64,000 bases of DNA from Thalassospira lucentensis MCCC 1A00383 = DSM 14000 (lineage in GTDB: Bacteria > Pseudomonadota > Alphaproteobacteria > Rhodospirillales > Thalassospiraceae): assembly GCF_000421265.1 (NCBI RefSeq), contig NZ_ATWN01000010.1:149947-213946 (forward strand), in the 5' to 3' direction. This document shows, in pieces, positions 1 to 8,750 of this stretch. The notes beneath the pieces are model-generated. The model searched no databases. It saw only the letters and a list, made by a program, of their open reading frames with translations, and was not told where the DNA came from. Position 1 is the first letter of the stretch; every line of letters starts with the position of its first letter. The translations under genes were made by a program, and so were the position numbers.

Positions 1-1005
1 CCATTTCGCCATCTGTTCGATCACGACGAACTGGTACGGGCTGTTATAGAATTGGTGCCAAACCGCATGGACCTGACCGTTCTCGACCGCTTTCACACCG
101 GTGAATGCCGGACGTTCTGTCAGACCAACCAGCTTGCGGCGAGCTTCGACCATATCAGCATCTGGGCCAAGACCAACCCATGCACCACCCGGGGAATAGG
201 CTTCCCAGCTGGCACCGGTACCCACGAACTGATCGGGGTTGGAGGCGACAACCTGTTCCGGGTTGATGGTGCCGAAGGTGCCCGGGATTATCGATGCCGC
301 GATATTCACGCCACCGGCCATTTCAACCATGGTGCCGAAGTTTTCATTGCCAAATGACATGCAGCATTCTTCTGAATAGCCTGCAGCACGTTCAATAAAT
401 ACCTGCGGCTTTTCCGGGTTTGCCTTGGCAATACGATCGGTTACGTTCTTTATGCTGTCCGCGCGGAACTTGATGAACTCTTCAGCACGGTCTTCCTTGC
501 CAAAAAGTTGGCCTAGGATTTTCATGCTGTTTTCGGTGTTTTTCATCGGGGCTTCGCGGAAGTCGATATAAACTAGCGGAATGCCAACAGCGGCGAGTTT
601 TTCGTCAAAACCGCCATCTTCGGTGGCAGCTTTGGCTTCAAGATTCATGATGACAACATCAGGGTTCAGCGAGATCGCCTGTTCGACATCGAACGTGCCG
701 TCTTTGATTCCACCAAAGGTCGGAATCTCATCAACGCGCGGATATTTCGCAGCATAGATGTCATAGGTTTGCGGGTCGGCCTTTTTCAGGTCATCGCGCC
801 AGCCAACAACACGGGCGAAAGGATCTTCGCTATCAAGCGTTGCCAACCCATAAATCAGGCGGCCTTCGCCAAGGATTACGCGTTCAACCGGCAGGTTTAC
901 CGAAACCTCCAGCCCGGTGACGTCGGTAATTTTAACCGATTCGGCGGCTTGTACAGATCCCGCAACTAACATCGTCAGCGCCGCAATTGCACCAAAAATT
1001 TTCAT
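1..1005 (-). CDS. Periplasmic iron/siderophore-type ABC transporter substrate-binding protein (partial)
   Basis: The gene starts at an ATG on the minus strand (1003-1005) and runs off the left edge of the window, so only the first 335 codons are visible. The N-terminus (MKIFGAIAALTMLVAGSVQA) is a typical Sec signal peptide, so the mature protein is periplasmic. The rest fits the type III periplasmic binding fold (Periplas_BP_2, as in FecB, FhuD and BtuF), for example PDVVIMNLEAK and the late EQVVASNPDQFVG stretch. It should hand a metal chelate to an inner-membrane ABC importer, whose genes would lie outside the window. Iron is more likely than cobalamin because the AT-rich upstream region looks Fur-like and has no B12 riboswitch. 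The ligand cannot be read from sequence. Confidence 0.85.
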   Translation of the reverse strand, partial: MKIFGAIAALTMLVAGSVQAAESVKITDVTGLEVSVNLPVERVILGEGRLIYGLATLDSEDPFARVVGWRDDLKKADPQTYDIYAAKYPRVDEIPTFGGIKDGTFDVEQAISLNPDVVIMNLEAKAATEDGGFDEKLAAVGIPLVYIDFREAPMKNTENSMKILGQLFGKEDRAEEFIKFRADSIKNVTDRIAKANPEKPQVFIERAAGYSEECCMSFGNENFGTMVEMAGGVNIAASIIPGTFGTINPEQVVASNPDQFVGTGASWEAYSPGGAWVGLGPDADMVEARRKLVGLTERPAFTGVKAVENGQVHAVWHQFYNSPYQFVVIEQMAKW

Positions 1006-1046
1006 TCCCGTTCCCTCATTTAGGATTGCCCTGATGCGGGATTATC

Positions 1047-1094
1047 AGTTATTGAGAATGCAAATCAATGTTTTTCGCAATGATAATGCGATTT
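1047..1094. promoter_or_regulatory. Possible Fur-type operator between divergent genes
   Basis: The 180 bp between the binding-protein gene and the methyltransferase gene is AT-rich. It holds two related blocks, TTGAGAATGCAAATCAA (1052-1068) and CGCAATGATAATGCG (1076-1090). Both resemble alphaproteobacterial Fur/Mur-like sites, but neither is a clean palindrome. The position would allow joint control of both divergent genes. The call is inference. Confidence 0.35.
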
Positions 1095-1184
1095 ATTTGC
1101 GGATTCGCAATTTGAACATCTGTGAGAGATTGAGACAAATCGCGGAAATCTCCCGTTTTCCGCTGTTGAGGGCATAAAGACACC

Positions 1185-1976
1185 ATGAATGAGGCCAGCA
1201 ATTACTCCCTGCGTGACGAGATCAAGGAATATTGGTCGATGCGTGCGGCGACTTTTGACGAACAACCCGGTCACGAAATCTTTTCTGAAACGGAACGGGC
1301 GGCGTGGCATGCGCTTTTTGAACGTCACATTGGAAAAGGGAATGGTCGCCGCGCCCTTGATCTTGCCAGTGGGACCGCTGTGATCAGCCATCTGATGCAT
1401 GATCTTGAGTTTGCGGTGACCGGGCTTGATTGGTCTGAAACCATGCTTGAAAAGGCGCGCGCCAAATCAAAACAGCGCGGCTCAAATATCCAGTTTCTGC
1501 TGGGCGACGCGGAAAATACGCTTGAGCCAGACAACAGTTATGATGTGATTGTGACGCGCCATCTGGTTTGGACGTTGGTTGATCCAGCTGCGGCATTTGT
1601 TGAATGGTTCCGGGTGCTTAAACCCGGCGGAAAACTGTTGGTGGTCGATGGTGATTTTGTTTCATCAACCTGGGCCAGTAAGCTCAATAAGGTGATGGCT
1701 GATTTCATGCAGACACTTGGCCTGCGCAAAGCGGTTGAGGTGGCACCACAGATGAAAACCCATCGTGATATTCTGGCCCGCGTGCATTTTTCGGGTGGCG
1801 CACGCTCCGATGAGGTTTCAGAAATGCTCCGCCAAACCGGATTTGACCCGATCACGGTTGATTTCGACCTCAAGCAAATCCACAGCGCGCAAAAGAAACA
1901 CATCAGCTTTGCCAAGGGGCTGGAGCGCGGCGCACAGCACCGTTATGCCATATGCGCACAAAAGCCGATCAGCTGA
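1185..1976 (+). CDS. Class I SAM-dependent methyltransferase
   Basis: The 263-residue protein has the Methyltransf_11/UbiE layout: a helical N-terminal lead, the SAM-binding strand-loop RALDLASGTAVIS near residue 58, an acidic end of strand 2 (VTGLDWSETMLEKAR), and the post-motif FRVLKPGGKLLVVDGDF. The motif I loop reads LDLASGT rather than the usual LDLGCGT, so the first glycine is replaced. The gene is divergent from the iron-type binding protein and shares its upstream region. A role linked to metal-chelate uptake or modification is therefore possible, but the substrate is unknown. It ends 14 bp before the first structured repeat. Confidence 0.8.
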   Translation: MNEASNYSLRDEIKEYWSMRAATFDEQPGHEIFSETERAAWHALFERHIGKGNGRRALDLASGTAVISHLMHDLEFAVTGLDWSETMLEKARAKSKQRGSNIQFLLGDAENTLEPDNSYDVIVTRHLVWTLVDPAAAFVEWFRVLKPGGKLLVVDGDFVSSTWASKLNKVMADFMQTLGLRKAVEVAPQMKTHRDILARVHFSGGARSDEVSEMLRQTGFDPITVDFDLKQIHSAQKKHISFAKGLERGAQHRYAICAQKPIS

Positions 1977-1989
1977 TTGCTGGAATGTC

Positions 1990-2256
1990 TAGGCTCAGGA
2001 CCTCTTAATTTGGTTTGAATGGTTGACCGGATTTGTGCGGATACGCGGAGCGAAGCCGCAGGAAGATATATATCTTTCAAGGTTTTGCGACAAAGTAGCC
2101 CGTGCAAATCCGGTCAATCCAAAGGACAGACGTTATATTTGCAAACTCCTGCGTCAAACCCCTTGTCCGGGATACCAGCCCGCCCGGCGGGCTTTTCCTC
2201 GGATTTCACAAATATAACGTCTGCCATTCCAATCAAATTAAGAGGTCCTGAGCCTA
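1990..2256 (+). mobile_element. MITE-like structured repeat, copy A (subfamily 1)
   Basis: This 267-bp element begins and ends with TA and has terminal inverted repeats of about 33 bp with two mismatches (outer 20 bases TAGGCTCAGGACCTCTTAAT). Inside are two paired arms. Arm 1 joins TTGACCGGATTTG (2023-2035) to its exact complement at 2105-2117. Arm 2 joins CAGACGTTATATTTG (2127-2141) to its exact complement at 2209-2223. The arm 1 tip holds the palindrome AAGATATATATCTT, and arm 2 contains GCCCGCCCGGCGGGC. A reversed copy with seven differences over 267 bp lies at 54661-54927, and a diverged relative at 30302-30569. No transposase is encoded. TA ends suggest mobilisation by an IS630/Tc1-mariner-type transposase. 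It lies between two converging genes. Confidence 0.85.
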
Positions 2257-2282
2257 GGGTCATGAATACACGGTGGTGCCGG

Positions 2283-2744
2283 TTATGATACCGGGGTCAC
2301 CGTGATTTCTGTTTTGACCGAATTGGCAAGGAAGCAGGCTTCATGTGCGCGATGATGAAGGTCGGCTTCAAGGACCGCATCCGGCGCGTTGCCGAGATAG
2401 GTCACACTTGGCTTAAGCGCAACTTTGGTGATCATGGTTTTGCCATCGATCTTTGCCATTTCCCCGGTGGCAGCGTCGACATAACGGTCAACGACAAGGC
2501 CGCTATCAGACGCAAAATGCAGGAAGAACAACATGTGGCAGCTTGAAAGTGCGGCGACATAGGCTTCTTCGGGGTCGACATTTTCCTCAACCGAATAGGG
2601 CAACGGCACGACATGCGGCGATGATGACGCCGGAATTTCGACCCCGCCATCAAATCGCCAGACATGGCCGCGGGAATACCGGCGGTCGGTAAACTTTTCC
2701 GTTGCCGAACGGGTCCAGATAACTTCTGCGCCAAAGCTGCTCAT
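2283..2744 (-). CDS. OsmC/Ohr family peroxiredoxin-like protein
   Basis: The 153-residue protein matches the OsmC family in length and in its two conserved cysteines, one in AALSSCHMLFFLHFA on the central helix and one in HEACFLANSVKTEI near the C-terminus. In this family the cysteine pair reduces organic hydroperoxides in the cytoplasm. The GGVEIPASSSPHVVPLPYS stretch and PEEAYVAALSSCH are typical of the general OsmC branch rather than Ohr proper. It stands alone between the repeat element and the next gene, with GGAGCCCTCC just before the ATG. The exact peroxide substrate is not evident. Confidence 0.85.
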   Translation of the reverse strand: MSSFGAEVIWTRSATEKFTDRRYSRGHVWRFDGGVEIPASSSPHVVPLPYSVEENVDPEEAYVAALSSCHMLFFLHFASDSGLVVDRYVDAATGEMAKIDGKTMITKVALKPSVTYLGNAPDAVLEADLHHRAHEACFLANSVKTEITVTPVS

Positions 2745-2987
2745 GGAGGGCTCCGTTTATGGGGCTTGCCCCGATGTTAGTGGGGATAACGGAGTATAGA
2801 ATGCCTTGGTGGTGGAAGTTGCGCAATGATGATGATCGAGGTTTCCAATGGTGCAAATGACGCAAATGGCGCCCAAAAGATATCAAGCTCTGATGCCGAA
2901 GTGTCTTGCATCATTCAACTGACATTCATCCATGTCCAAACAGACCTGCGAGGGTTTATTCCCGCCGTGGTGGGCTAGGCCATGACG

Positions 2988-5339
2988 CTATTCTGCCGAA
3001 ATCACCTTGGGTATACGATGTGGTGAGTCGACATGACGTTCGACGAACTGCAGGATGCGTTCCTGCGCATTGTCGATATCCTCATTGAGGATGCCATGAC
3101 GGTCGGATTTCAGCATCTGCACATCCAGATCGGTTATCCCGGTGGCAAGGCGTTTAATCATCCGTGCACTGGCCGGATCAACCACTTGATCGCCATCACC
3201 CTGCAAGATCAGGGTCGGGCATTCAATATCGGGCAGGCAACGCTGCATTTCCGCTACCGCCTGGCGCAACTGATACAATCCGCCGATGGGAATGTTGCGG
3301 TAATTGATCTCGGGATGTTCTGACTCGTTTGTTCGGAAGCTCAGCATTTCCTGTGCCGATGGCATCCAGCCCATCAGCTTGTTCGCACCATACAGCAACG
3401 GCACAAACATTAGATTGCGATTGCGGAACTTAAGCGGTGTTCCAGCCAGAACCAATGCGGTCAGTTTTTCAGGATGGGAACTTGCATGGATCGCCGCCAG
3501 TGCACCGCCAGTGGAAAAACCGACGATAATGATCTGGTCGCAAAACGGTGCGAGAATGTCATAGCCACGTCGGACAGATGCCAGCCAATCGGTCCATTTG
3601 CGTCTTTGTAATTCATGGGGCGATGTCCCATGACCGGCAAGCCGTACACCCATGACAGCATGTCCCTGTGCGGCAAATTTTTCGCCCAGTTCATACAGTT
3701 CCGCCGGGGATGCCAGAAACCCGTGCACCAGCAAAACGCCAAGCGTGAAATGCTCATTGCCGTTGGGCAGGTTCAAATAAGGGCGGCTGTCGGCAGTGGC
3801 GGTTTCCTGTGAATTGATCGTATCGTACTTGGGTTTTTCGTATCTTTTGCGGTTCCATTGCCACGCCCGGATTTCATCATCGAACTGGCGATGGGCAATG
3901 TCGCGATCTGTCAGGTTATCAACTTCGGCACGCGCCCGTTCAAGTGCCTGCCAAACCGCATGGATCGGGGACATTTCGTTGGCATAAACCATGATCGGGT
4001 TGTCCATGCGGATTTGATCAAACCCGGCTTCGGCCTGTAACTTTTCAAGGAAGCAGTATTTTCCGTCACGGCGCTCAATCAGGCCCAGTTGAACCGCACT
4101 GTCGATAAAGAACCGGATTTGCGGACACTTCAAATCAAAGATGCCGATGTAATCGGCCGGGTTCAGCATGCCGCGATGCAGATGAACCGTATCGACCTGC
4201 TGGATGTTTTTGATCGCCAGATAAAGCGTGCGGTCAAAATGTTCGATATCAACTTCCGTGACCCCGTCATCAAGCCACATCATAATCAGGCGCGACGCCA
4301 GATGACTGACATTGATTGTCAGGTTGGAATACATCACCGCCATGCAGTGATCGCGAAGCGGCGAGATATGACGCGTCAGGGCGTATTGCGTAACCCGATC
4401 TGGCAGGGTTTCAAGGGTTTTGGCCGGTTTGAATAAATCATCAATGCTGCCCGCGCGTTGTACGCGCCGGGCCAATAGCCGCCGATCAAGCCAGTTAAAC
4501 TGACCGCGTGGATCAACCGGGTCGCCCAGACGGATATCCATATCGGTCTGTTTGAACATCAGGTTGCCTTCAATGATCATTTCTTCGGCCATCTTCGGGC
4601 TCAGCCCGCCAGTAAACATATCCGCCGCCCGGGCAAGAATATTCTGATCAACGCGGAGCGGATGAAAGGTAATGTTGGCTGGAAACATCAAGGTTTGTTT
4701 GGCCAAAACGGTCCGCAGCGTATCTTCATCGACCTCAAGAATACCGGCCCAGCGGGTGAGTTCACGGGTATCGCCTTTGGCAATGAGCGCGGATAAACCG
4801 ATTTTAAAGCCATCAATACACAGTCCCAGAAGGGCGGCACCAGTATGATGGGCACGTCTGGCGTCGGCGGATCGGGAATAGACACTGTAATCGGGGCGTT
4901 TGGGATGTGGGCGATCGTTAAGCGTGACGCGCCGGTCCTTGACCATCCCGCCTTCGGGGAAGACGACGACCTTGCCGCCGCGCAGGATTTCCTCGGCCAG
5001 AAAGGGCAACAGCCGTTCATAATTGTTGGGCACCCCGCCAAGTGCACGCAGATAGCGTGAAAAGGTATTGTCCTGCGCAAAAAATTCCCCCGATGCGATG
5101 GAGCGGCAATAAACACCGGTTTCCAATGCGATCAGATATTGCGGGATAAAGGTTTCAAACCGGGCGAAATGGTTGAACATGAAAATATCGCCCTGTGCCA
5201 GATGGTCTTGCGCACCATGCATCTTGATATTGATGTCGATATTGGCGCGAAGGGCCGTCATCGCGCGCAACGTCCACTCGCACGTTTTCGGATTAATGGC
5301 GAATTGTTCGCGTTCGATCTCGCGGAAAGACTGGTTCAT
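2988..5339 (-). CDS. Glycerolipid acyltransferase domain fused to an alpha/beta hydrolase
   Basis: This is a two-enzyme fusion of 783 residues. The N-terminal third looks like a PlsB/PlsC-type acyltransferase: block I NHFARFE (H57, E62) and block III VVFPEGG (127-131). Block I reads HX4E instead of the usual HX4D. A helical middle region of about 230 residues follows. The C-terminal domain is an alpha/beta hydrolase of the monoacylglycerol lipase/carboxylesterase type: oxyanion LLVHGF (536-541), nucleophile elbow GFSTGG (S609), acid near D717, and H748 in DRHGIL. The fusion could both add and remove acyl chains on a lipid. The frame stays open about 330 bp upstream, but that stretch does not look like protein, so the ATG at 5339 was chosen. 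Confidence 0.75.
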   Translation of the reverse strand: MNQSFREIEREQFAINPKTCEWTLRAMTALRANIDINIKMHGAQDHLAQGDIFMFNHFARFETFIPQYLIALETGVYCRSIASGEFFAQDNTFSRYLRALGGVPNNYERLLPFLAEEILRGGKVVVFPEGGMVKDRRVTLNDRPHPKRPDYSVYSRSADARRAHHTGAALLGLCIDGFKIGLSALIAKGDTRELTRWAGILEVDEDTLRTVLAKQTLMFPANITFHPLRVDQNILARAADMFTGGLSPKMAEEMIIEGNLMFKQTDMDIRLGDPVDPRGQFNWLDRRLLARRVQRAGSIDDLFKPAKTLETLPDRVTQYALTRHISPLRDHCMAVMYSNLTINVSHLASRLIMMWLDDGVTEVDIEHFDRTLYLAIKNIQQVDTVHLHRGMLNPADYIGIFDLKCPQIRFFIDSAVQLGLIERRDGKYCFLEKLQAEAGFDQIRMDNPIMVYANEMSPIHAVWQALERARAEVDNLTDRDIAHRQFDDEIRAWQWNRKRYEKPKYDTINSQETATADSRPYLNLPNGNEHFTLGVLLVHGFLASPAELYELGEKFAAQGHAVMGVRLAGHGTSPHELQRRKWTDWLASVRRGYDILAPFCDQIIIVGFSTGGALAAIHASSHPEKLTALVLAGTPLKFRNRNLMFVPLLYGANKLMGWMPSAQEMLSFRTNESEHPEINYRNIPIGGLYQLRQAVAEMQRCLPDIECPTLILQGDGDQVVDPASARMIKRLATGITDLDVQMLKSDRHGILNEDIDNAQERILQFVERHVDSPHRIPKVISAE

Positions 5340-5645
5340 TCGGTGCGATACCCCGGCGCTGTCACAATGGCTGTTCGAGGACGTTCTCCGGCTTTCTTGG
5401 TGTTTTGACCGGCAGGTTTCCCGATTTTGATATGTGTTCTTTGATCTGCTTTGGGAAGGTATTCTACAAATGAATTGCGAAGAATTAATGCCAATCTGGC
5501 ATGTCTTTCGTATAATCGGACAATCGCCCTTATCGTCTTTGTGATAGATCATTGGCGGTGTCCGACTTCTTGGGCGCTTTTGTGCCATCCCTCCTTGCGT
5601 CCTTGCCAAACCTGATCTGCCTGTCTTTTGACGATTGGAGTCTCC
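5340..5645. other. Intergenic region between divergent genes
   Basis: These 306 bp separate the acyltransferase/hydrolase fusion from the MFS exporter and must hold both promoters. The stretch around 5430-5500 is AT-rich, as expected for promoters. No operator, RNA or repeat could be recognised. The open frame that crosses it on the minus strand is composition-driven and lacks domain character. Confidence 0.5.
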
Positions 5646-6932
5646 TTGCCGTCCCCTGCCCCCGATCAACCCGAGCCATCATCAACGCGCGTGGTTTCCG
5701 CGTCGGGCGATACACGTCCGCAGTCGATCTTTTCTGATCGTAATTTTATCCTGTTTCTGGTTGGGCAATGCATCACGACCCAAGGCCTATGGGTGCAGAA
5801 AATCGCCATGTCATGGCTGGCGTGGTCTTTGACCGGATCGGCATTCTGGACCGGCACAATTGCCGCATTGAATTTCGCACCGGCGTTTTTTCTGGGGCCG
5901 ATTTTCGGGGTGATGGCCGACCGAGTTGATTTGCGCCGTACCGCCATGGTGATCAATCTGGGGCAGGCAGCCGTGTCGTTCCTTCTGATGGGCTTGTCCT
6001 ATGCCGATATGATGAGCCTGCCGTGGATGGTGGTTCTGGCGGGATGCATGGGTATTTTGGGCAGTGCGATGACACCGGTGCGGCTGTCACTGGTGCCGGT
6101 GATTGTAAAGCGCGAATTCATGAGCCGGGCGGTGGCCTATGCGGCGATGAATTTCAATATTTCGCGTCTGGTGGGACCGGCTGTTGGTGGGGTTGTGATT
6201 GCGACATGGGGCACGGGTGCGGCCTTTATGATCAATGCGCTCAGTTACCTTCCAATGATCTTTGTGATTTCAGTGGTCACGATCCATATGGACCGCGCGC
6301 CCGATGCCAAAAGTCGGCGCATCTGGGCATCGCTTGTCGATGGCGCGCGTTATGCCATTCACCATCCGATGATCCGGTCTGTACTGGTGTTGTCATGCTT
6401 TGTGTCGCTGGTCGGAACCGGCATGGTCGAACTGATGCCGGTCTTTGCCGAGGCGGTTTATGAACGTGGTGTCACCGGGCTTGGCATGCTGGCATCTGCG
6501 GGCGGGGTCGGGGCGGTGGCATCGACCTTTTTCCTGTCACGGGTCGGATCGAACGCGGCCGATTATCAGCGCATTACGATTTATGGTGCCTTTGGCGCAT
6601 CGGTCGGGATGCTGGGGCTTGGATTTGCCCCATGGTACGAAATGGCAGTTGTTCTGGTCGCACTGACCGGTGGGGGTTTGACATTGGTCGGGGTGGGGTC
6701 TCAAACCGCCCTGCAACTGACCGTCGATAACCGGCTGCGCGGTCGGGTAATGAGTTTCTGGAGTGCAACCAGCTTTGGGGGCATGGCGCTGGGTGGGACG
6801 TTGCTTGGCGCGATATCTGAGGCCGGTAACATTCAATATACCGCGCGCGGGTCAGGCGTCTTGATCTTGTGTGCCGCACTGATTGGCCTGTGGCGGCTGT
6901 ATCGGATTGGCAAGCTCGGGGCGCGCTGTTAA
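5646..6932 (+). CDS. Major facilitator superfamily exporter (EntS-like)
   Basis: About 428 residues with roughly twelve hydrophobic segments. The motif after helix 2, GPIFGVMADRVDLRRTAM, is the MFS motif A (G-x3-D-R), and LTVDNRLRGRVMSFW marks the second half. The overall pattern matches the MFS_3/EntS group, which exports siderophores or drugs through the inner membrane. The start chosen is TTG at 5646, because GGAG lies five bases upstream at 5637-5640. A TTG 18 bases earlier has no such site. It is divergent from the lipid enzyme gene. The substrate cannot be inferred. Confidence 0.8.
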   Translation: MPSPAPDQPEPSSTRVVSASGDTRPQSIFSDRNFILFLVGQCITTQGLWVQKIAMSWLAWSLTGSAFWTGTIAALNFAPAFFLGPIFGVMADRVDLRRTAMVINLGQAAVSFLLMGLSYADMMSLPWMVVLAGCMGILGSAMTPVRLSLVPVIVKREFMSRAVAYAAMNFNISRLVGPAVGGVVIATWGTGAAFMINALSYLPMIFVISVVTIHMDRAPDAKSRRIWASLVDGARYAIHHPMIRSVLVLSCFVSLVGTGMVELMPVFAEAVYERGVTGLGMLASAGGVGAVASTFFLSRVGSNAADYQRITIYGAFGASVGMLGLGFAPWYEMAVVLVALTGGGLTLVGVGSQTALQLTVDNRLRGRVMSFWSATSFGGMALGGTLLGAISEAGNIQYTARGSGVLILCAALIGLWRLYRIGKLGARC

Positions 6933-7026
6933 ATGCCGATGTCATGCCAATGACGGGCAACAATAAACAATTACTTAAACCCTGTCGGTCTAAGGTCATT
7001 CATTGTGATGTTTTTGGGGAACTGAG

Positions 7027-7596
7027 ATGCGCCTGATCGGGATCGTCGGATTGTGTTTGATGCTGTCTGCATGCTTTACCACCGCAAAATCGGTTTCCCG
7101 GTCTGATGGGCCGATGCCCAGTGATACGGTTCAGCTCCTGACCAATGTTAGCGTGCCGAACTCCCACCTCAACAGCTTTGCCCCGACCAGCAAGTTTTTG
7201 CAATGTGTGCCCTATGCCCGTGAAGTCTCGGGGATTGAGATTTATGGCGATGCCTGGACATGGTGGGCGCAGGCTGGCAACCAGAATTATGCACGTGGAC
7301 ATCAGCCCCAAGTTGGCGCGGTCCTGACCTTGCGTAAAACGTCACGTTTGAAACTCGGCCATGTTGCAGTTGTTTCGGCCATTCTTGATGATCGCAAGAT
7401 ATTGGTTAATCAGGCCAACTGGGGCGGCGATTCGCGCACACGCGGCAAAGTCCATTACCGTCAGCCCGTGGTTGACGTCTCGCCCAATAATGACTGGTCG
7501 CAAGTGCGCATGATGAACACGCTTGGCACCTTTGGCCGTATCTATCCGGCCCATGGCTTTATCTATCAGCCCCGCGAAACGGCCGAAGCCAACTGA
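7027..7596 (+). CDS. CHAP-domain lipoprotein (putative peptidoglycan amidase/endopeptidase)
   Basis: The 189-residue precursor starts with a lipoprotein signal ending in LSAC, so the mature protein should be lipid-anchored through Cys16. The body is a CHAP (NlpC/P60-like) cysteine amidase domain. The nucleophile lies in FLQCVPYAREVSGIEIYGDAWTWW and the histidine in LGHVAVVSAI, followed by NQANWGG. CHAP enzymes cut amide bonds in peptidoglycan. It is a small single-domain protein with no cell-wall binding module. The next gene converges from the other side, so it is probably transcribed alone. Confidence 0.85.
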   Translation: MRLIGIVGLCLMLSACFTTAKSVSRSDGPMPSDTVQLLTNVSVPNSHLNSFAPTSKFLQCVPYAREVSGIEIYGDAWTWWAQAGNQNYARGHQPQVGAVLTLRKTSRLKLGHVAVVSAILDDRKILVNQANWGGDSRTRGKVHYRQPVVDVSPNNDWSQVRMMNTLGTFGRIYPAHGFIYQPRETAEAN

Positions 7597-7628
7597 TCTC
7601 TTTTTCCTGCCCATAGATACCCGCCGAT

Positions 7629-7671
7629 TAAAAAAAAATGGCGAAGCCCCCGGATTAAAGGAGCTTCGCCA
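7629..7671 (-). terminator. Rho-independent terminator of the bioY-bioB unit
   Basis: Read on the minus strand, a stem TGGCGAAGC / GCTTCGCCA (7639-7647 with 7663-7671) is followed directly by a run of at least eight T. It lies 45 bp beyond the bioB stop codon. A second small hairpin, AACCCGTAC / GTACGGGTT (7677-7699), lies between it and bioB. Confidence 0.85.
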
Positions 7672-7715
7672 ATTGAAACCCGTACGGGCGGTACGGGTTC
7701 GGGGGTTGAACTGTT

Positions 7716-8750
7716 TCAGGCCGCGATCGGACCCAGTGCCTTGAAAAGGGCGGTGTCGCTGTCTTCTTCCGGGTTGGGCGTGGTCAAAAGCTTTTCACCG
7801 TAAAACACCGAATTGGCTCCGGCCATCAGGCACATGATCTGTGCTTCGCGGTTAAGGTCTGTACGCCCGGCAGACAGGCGCACGGTTGATGTCGGCATGA
7901 CGATGCGTGCGGTCGCAACCATGCGCACCAGTTCCAGCGGATCAATCGGATCACGATGGGCAAGTGGCGTTCCCGCCACCGGAACAAGGGCGTTGATCGG
8001 CACACTTTCAGGATGGGGCGCAAATCCGGCAAGAACCTGAAGCATTGATGCCCGGTCACGGATGGTTTCACCCATGCCAATAATCCCGCCACAGCACAAA
8101 TCAATACCGTGGCTGCGCACGGCGGCCAGTGTATCAAGCCGATCCTGATAGGTGCGCGTGGTGATGATCTGGTCGTAGAATTCCGGGCTGGTATCAAGGT
8201 TATGGTTATAGGCGGTCAGTCCGGCCTGTTTAAGCTGTTGCGCATGATGGGGTTCGAGCATCCCCAACGTGACACAGGCCTCCATGCCAAGATCATGCAC
8301 ACCGCGCACCATCTCAAGCACCGCATCAAATGCGGCTCCGTCGCGCACTTGGCGCCATGCCGCCCCCATACAGAAACGATCCGCACCGGCATCCTTTGCG
8401 CGGGTGGCCATTTCAATGACCGATGCCGGGTCCATCAGATGTTCCTTGCCCAGTTTGACCTCGCGGTGGTGGGCCGATTGCGGGCAATAAGCACAATCTT
8501 CCGGGCAGCCGCCGGTCTTGATCGACAGCAGGCTGGCCTTTTGCACATGATCGGGATCGTGATGGGCGCGATGCACGGCATTGGCCCGCCCCAGCAATTC
8601 CAAAAGCGGGCTGCGATAAATCGCCTCAACCGCATCAACCGTCCAGTCATGGCGCGATGCATCGGGCGAGGCTTTTGGCGCATCGCCGCAAAGGGTGCGG
8701 TGGGCGGTTGCCATATCGGTTGATCCTGCTGTCATGGGATCAGGCCGCAT
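7716..8750 (-). CDS. bioB: Biotin synthase
   Basis: A radical-SAM enzyme that inserts sulfur into dethiobiotin to make biotin. The [4Fe-4S] motif [13 protein letters not shown] has the CxxxCxxC spacing. The second-cluster ligands and conserved blocks [39 protein letters not shown] and VRLSAGR are all present. Length (344 residues) is normal. The gene overlaps the end of bioY by 11 bp, so they form one transcript. ATGs at 8750, 8735 and 8714 are all possible, and the last has the best upstream AGGA. BioR boxes upstream of bioY imply repression when biotin is plentiful. No other bio synthesis genes are in the window. Confidence 0.96.
   Translation of the reverse strand: MRPDPMTAGSTDMATAHRTLCGDAPKASPDASRHDWTVDAVEAIYRSPLLELLGRANAVHRAHHDPDHVQKASLLSIKTGGCPEDCAYCPQSAHHREVKLGKEHLMDPASVIEMATRAKDAGADRFCMGAAWRQVRDGAAFDAVLEMVRGVHDLGMEACVTLGMLEPHHAQQLKQAGLTAYNHNLDTSPEFYDQIITTRTYQDRLDTLAAVRSHGIDLCCGGIIGMGETIRDRASMLQVLAGFAPHPESVPINALVPVAGTPLAHRDPIDPLELVRMVATARIVMPTSTVRLSAGRTDLNREAQIMCLMAGANSVFYGEKLLTTPNPEEDSDTALFKALGPIAA

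Noticed and set aside
2019..2288. Open frames inside the structured repeat (also 54700-54898 on the minus strand)
   Set aside because: They are conserved only because the DNA repeat is conserved. They cross the terminal repeats, lack ribosome sites and have no domain character.
5340..5669. N-terminal extension of the acyltransferase/hydrolase frame
   Set aside because: About 110 extra residues rich in Arg, Ser and Gln with no fold character. The region must also hold the divergent promoters.
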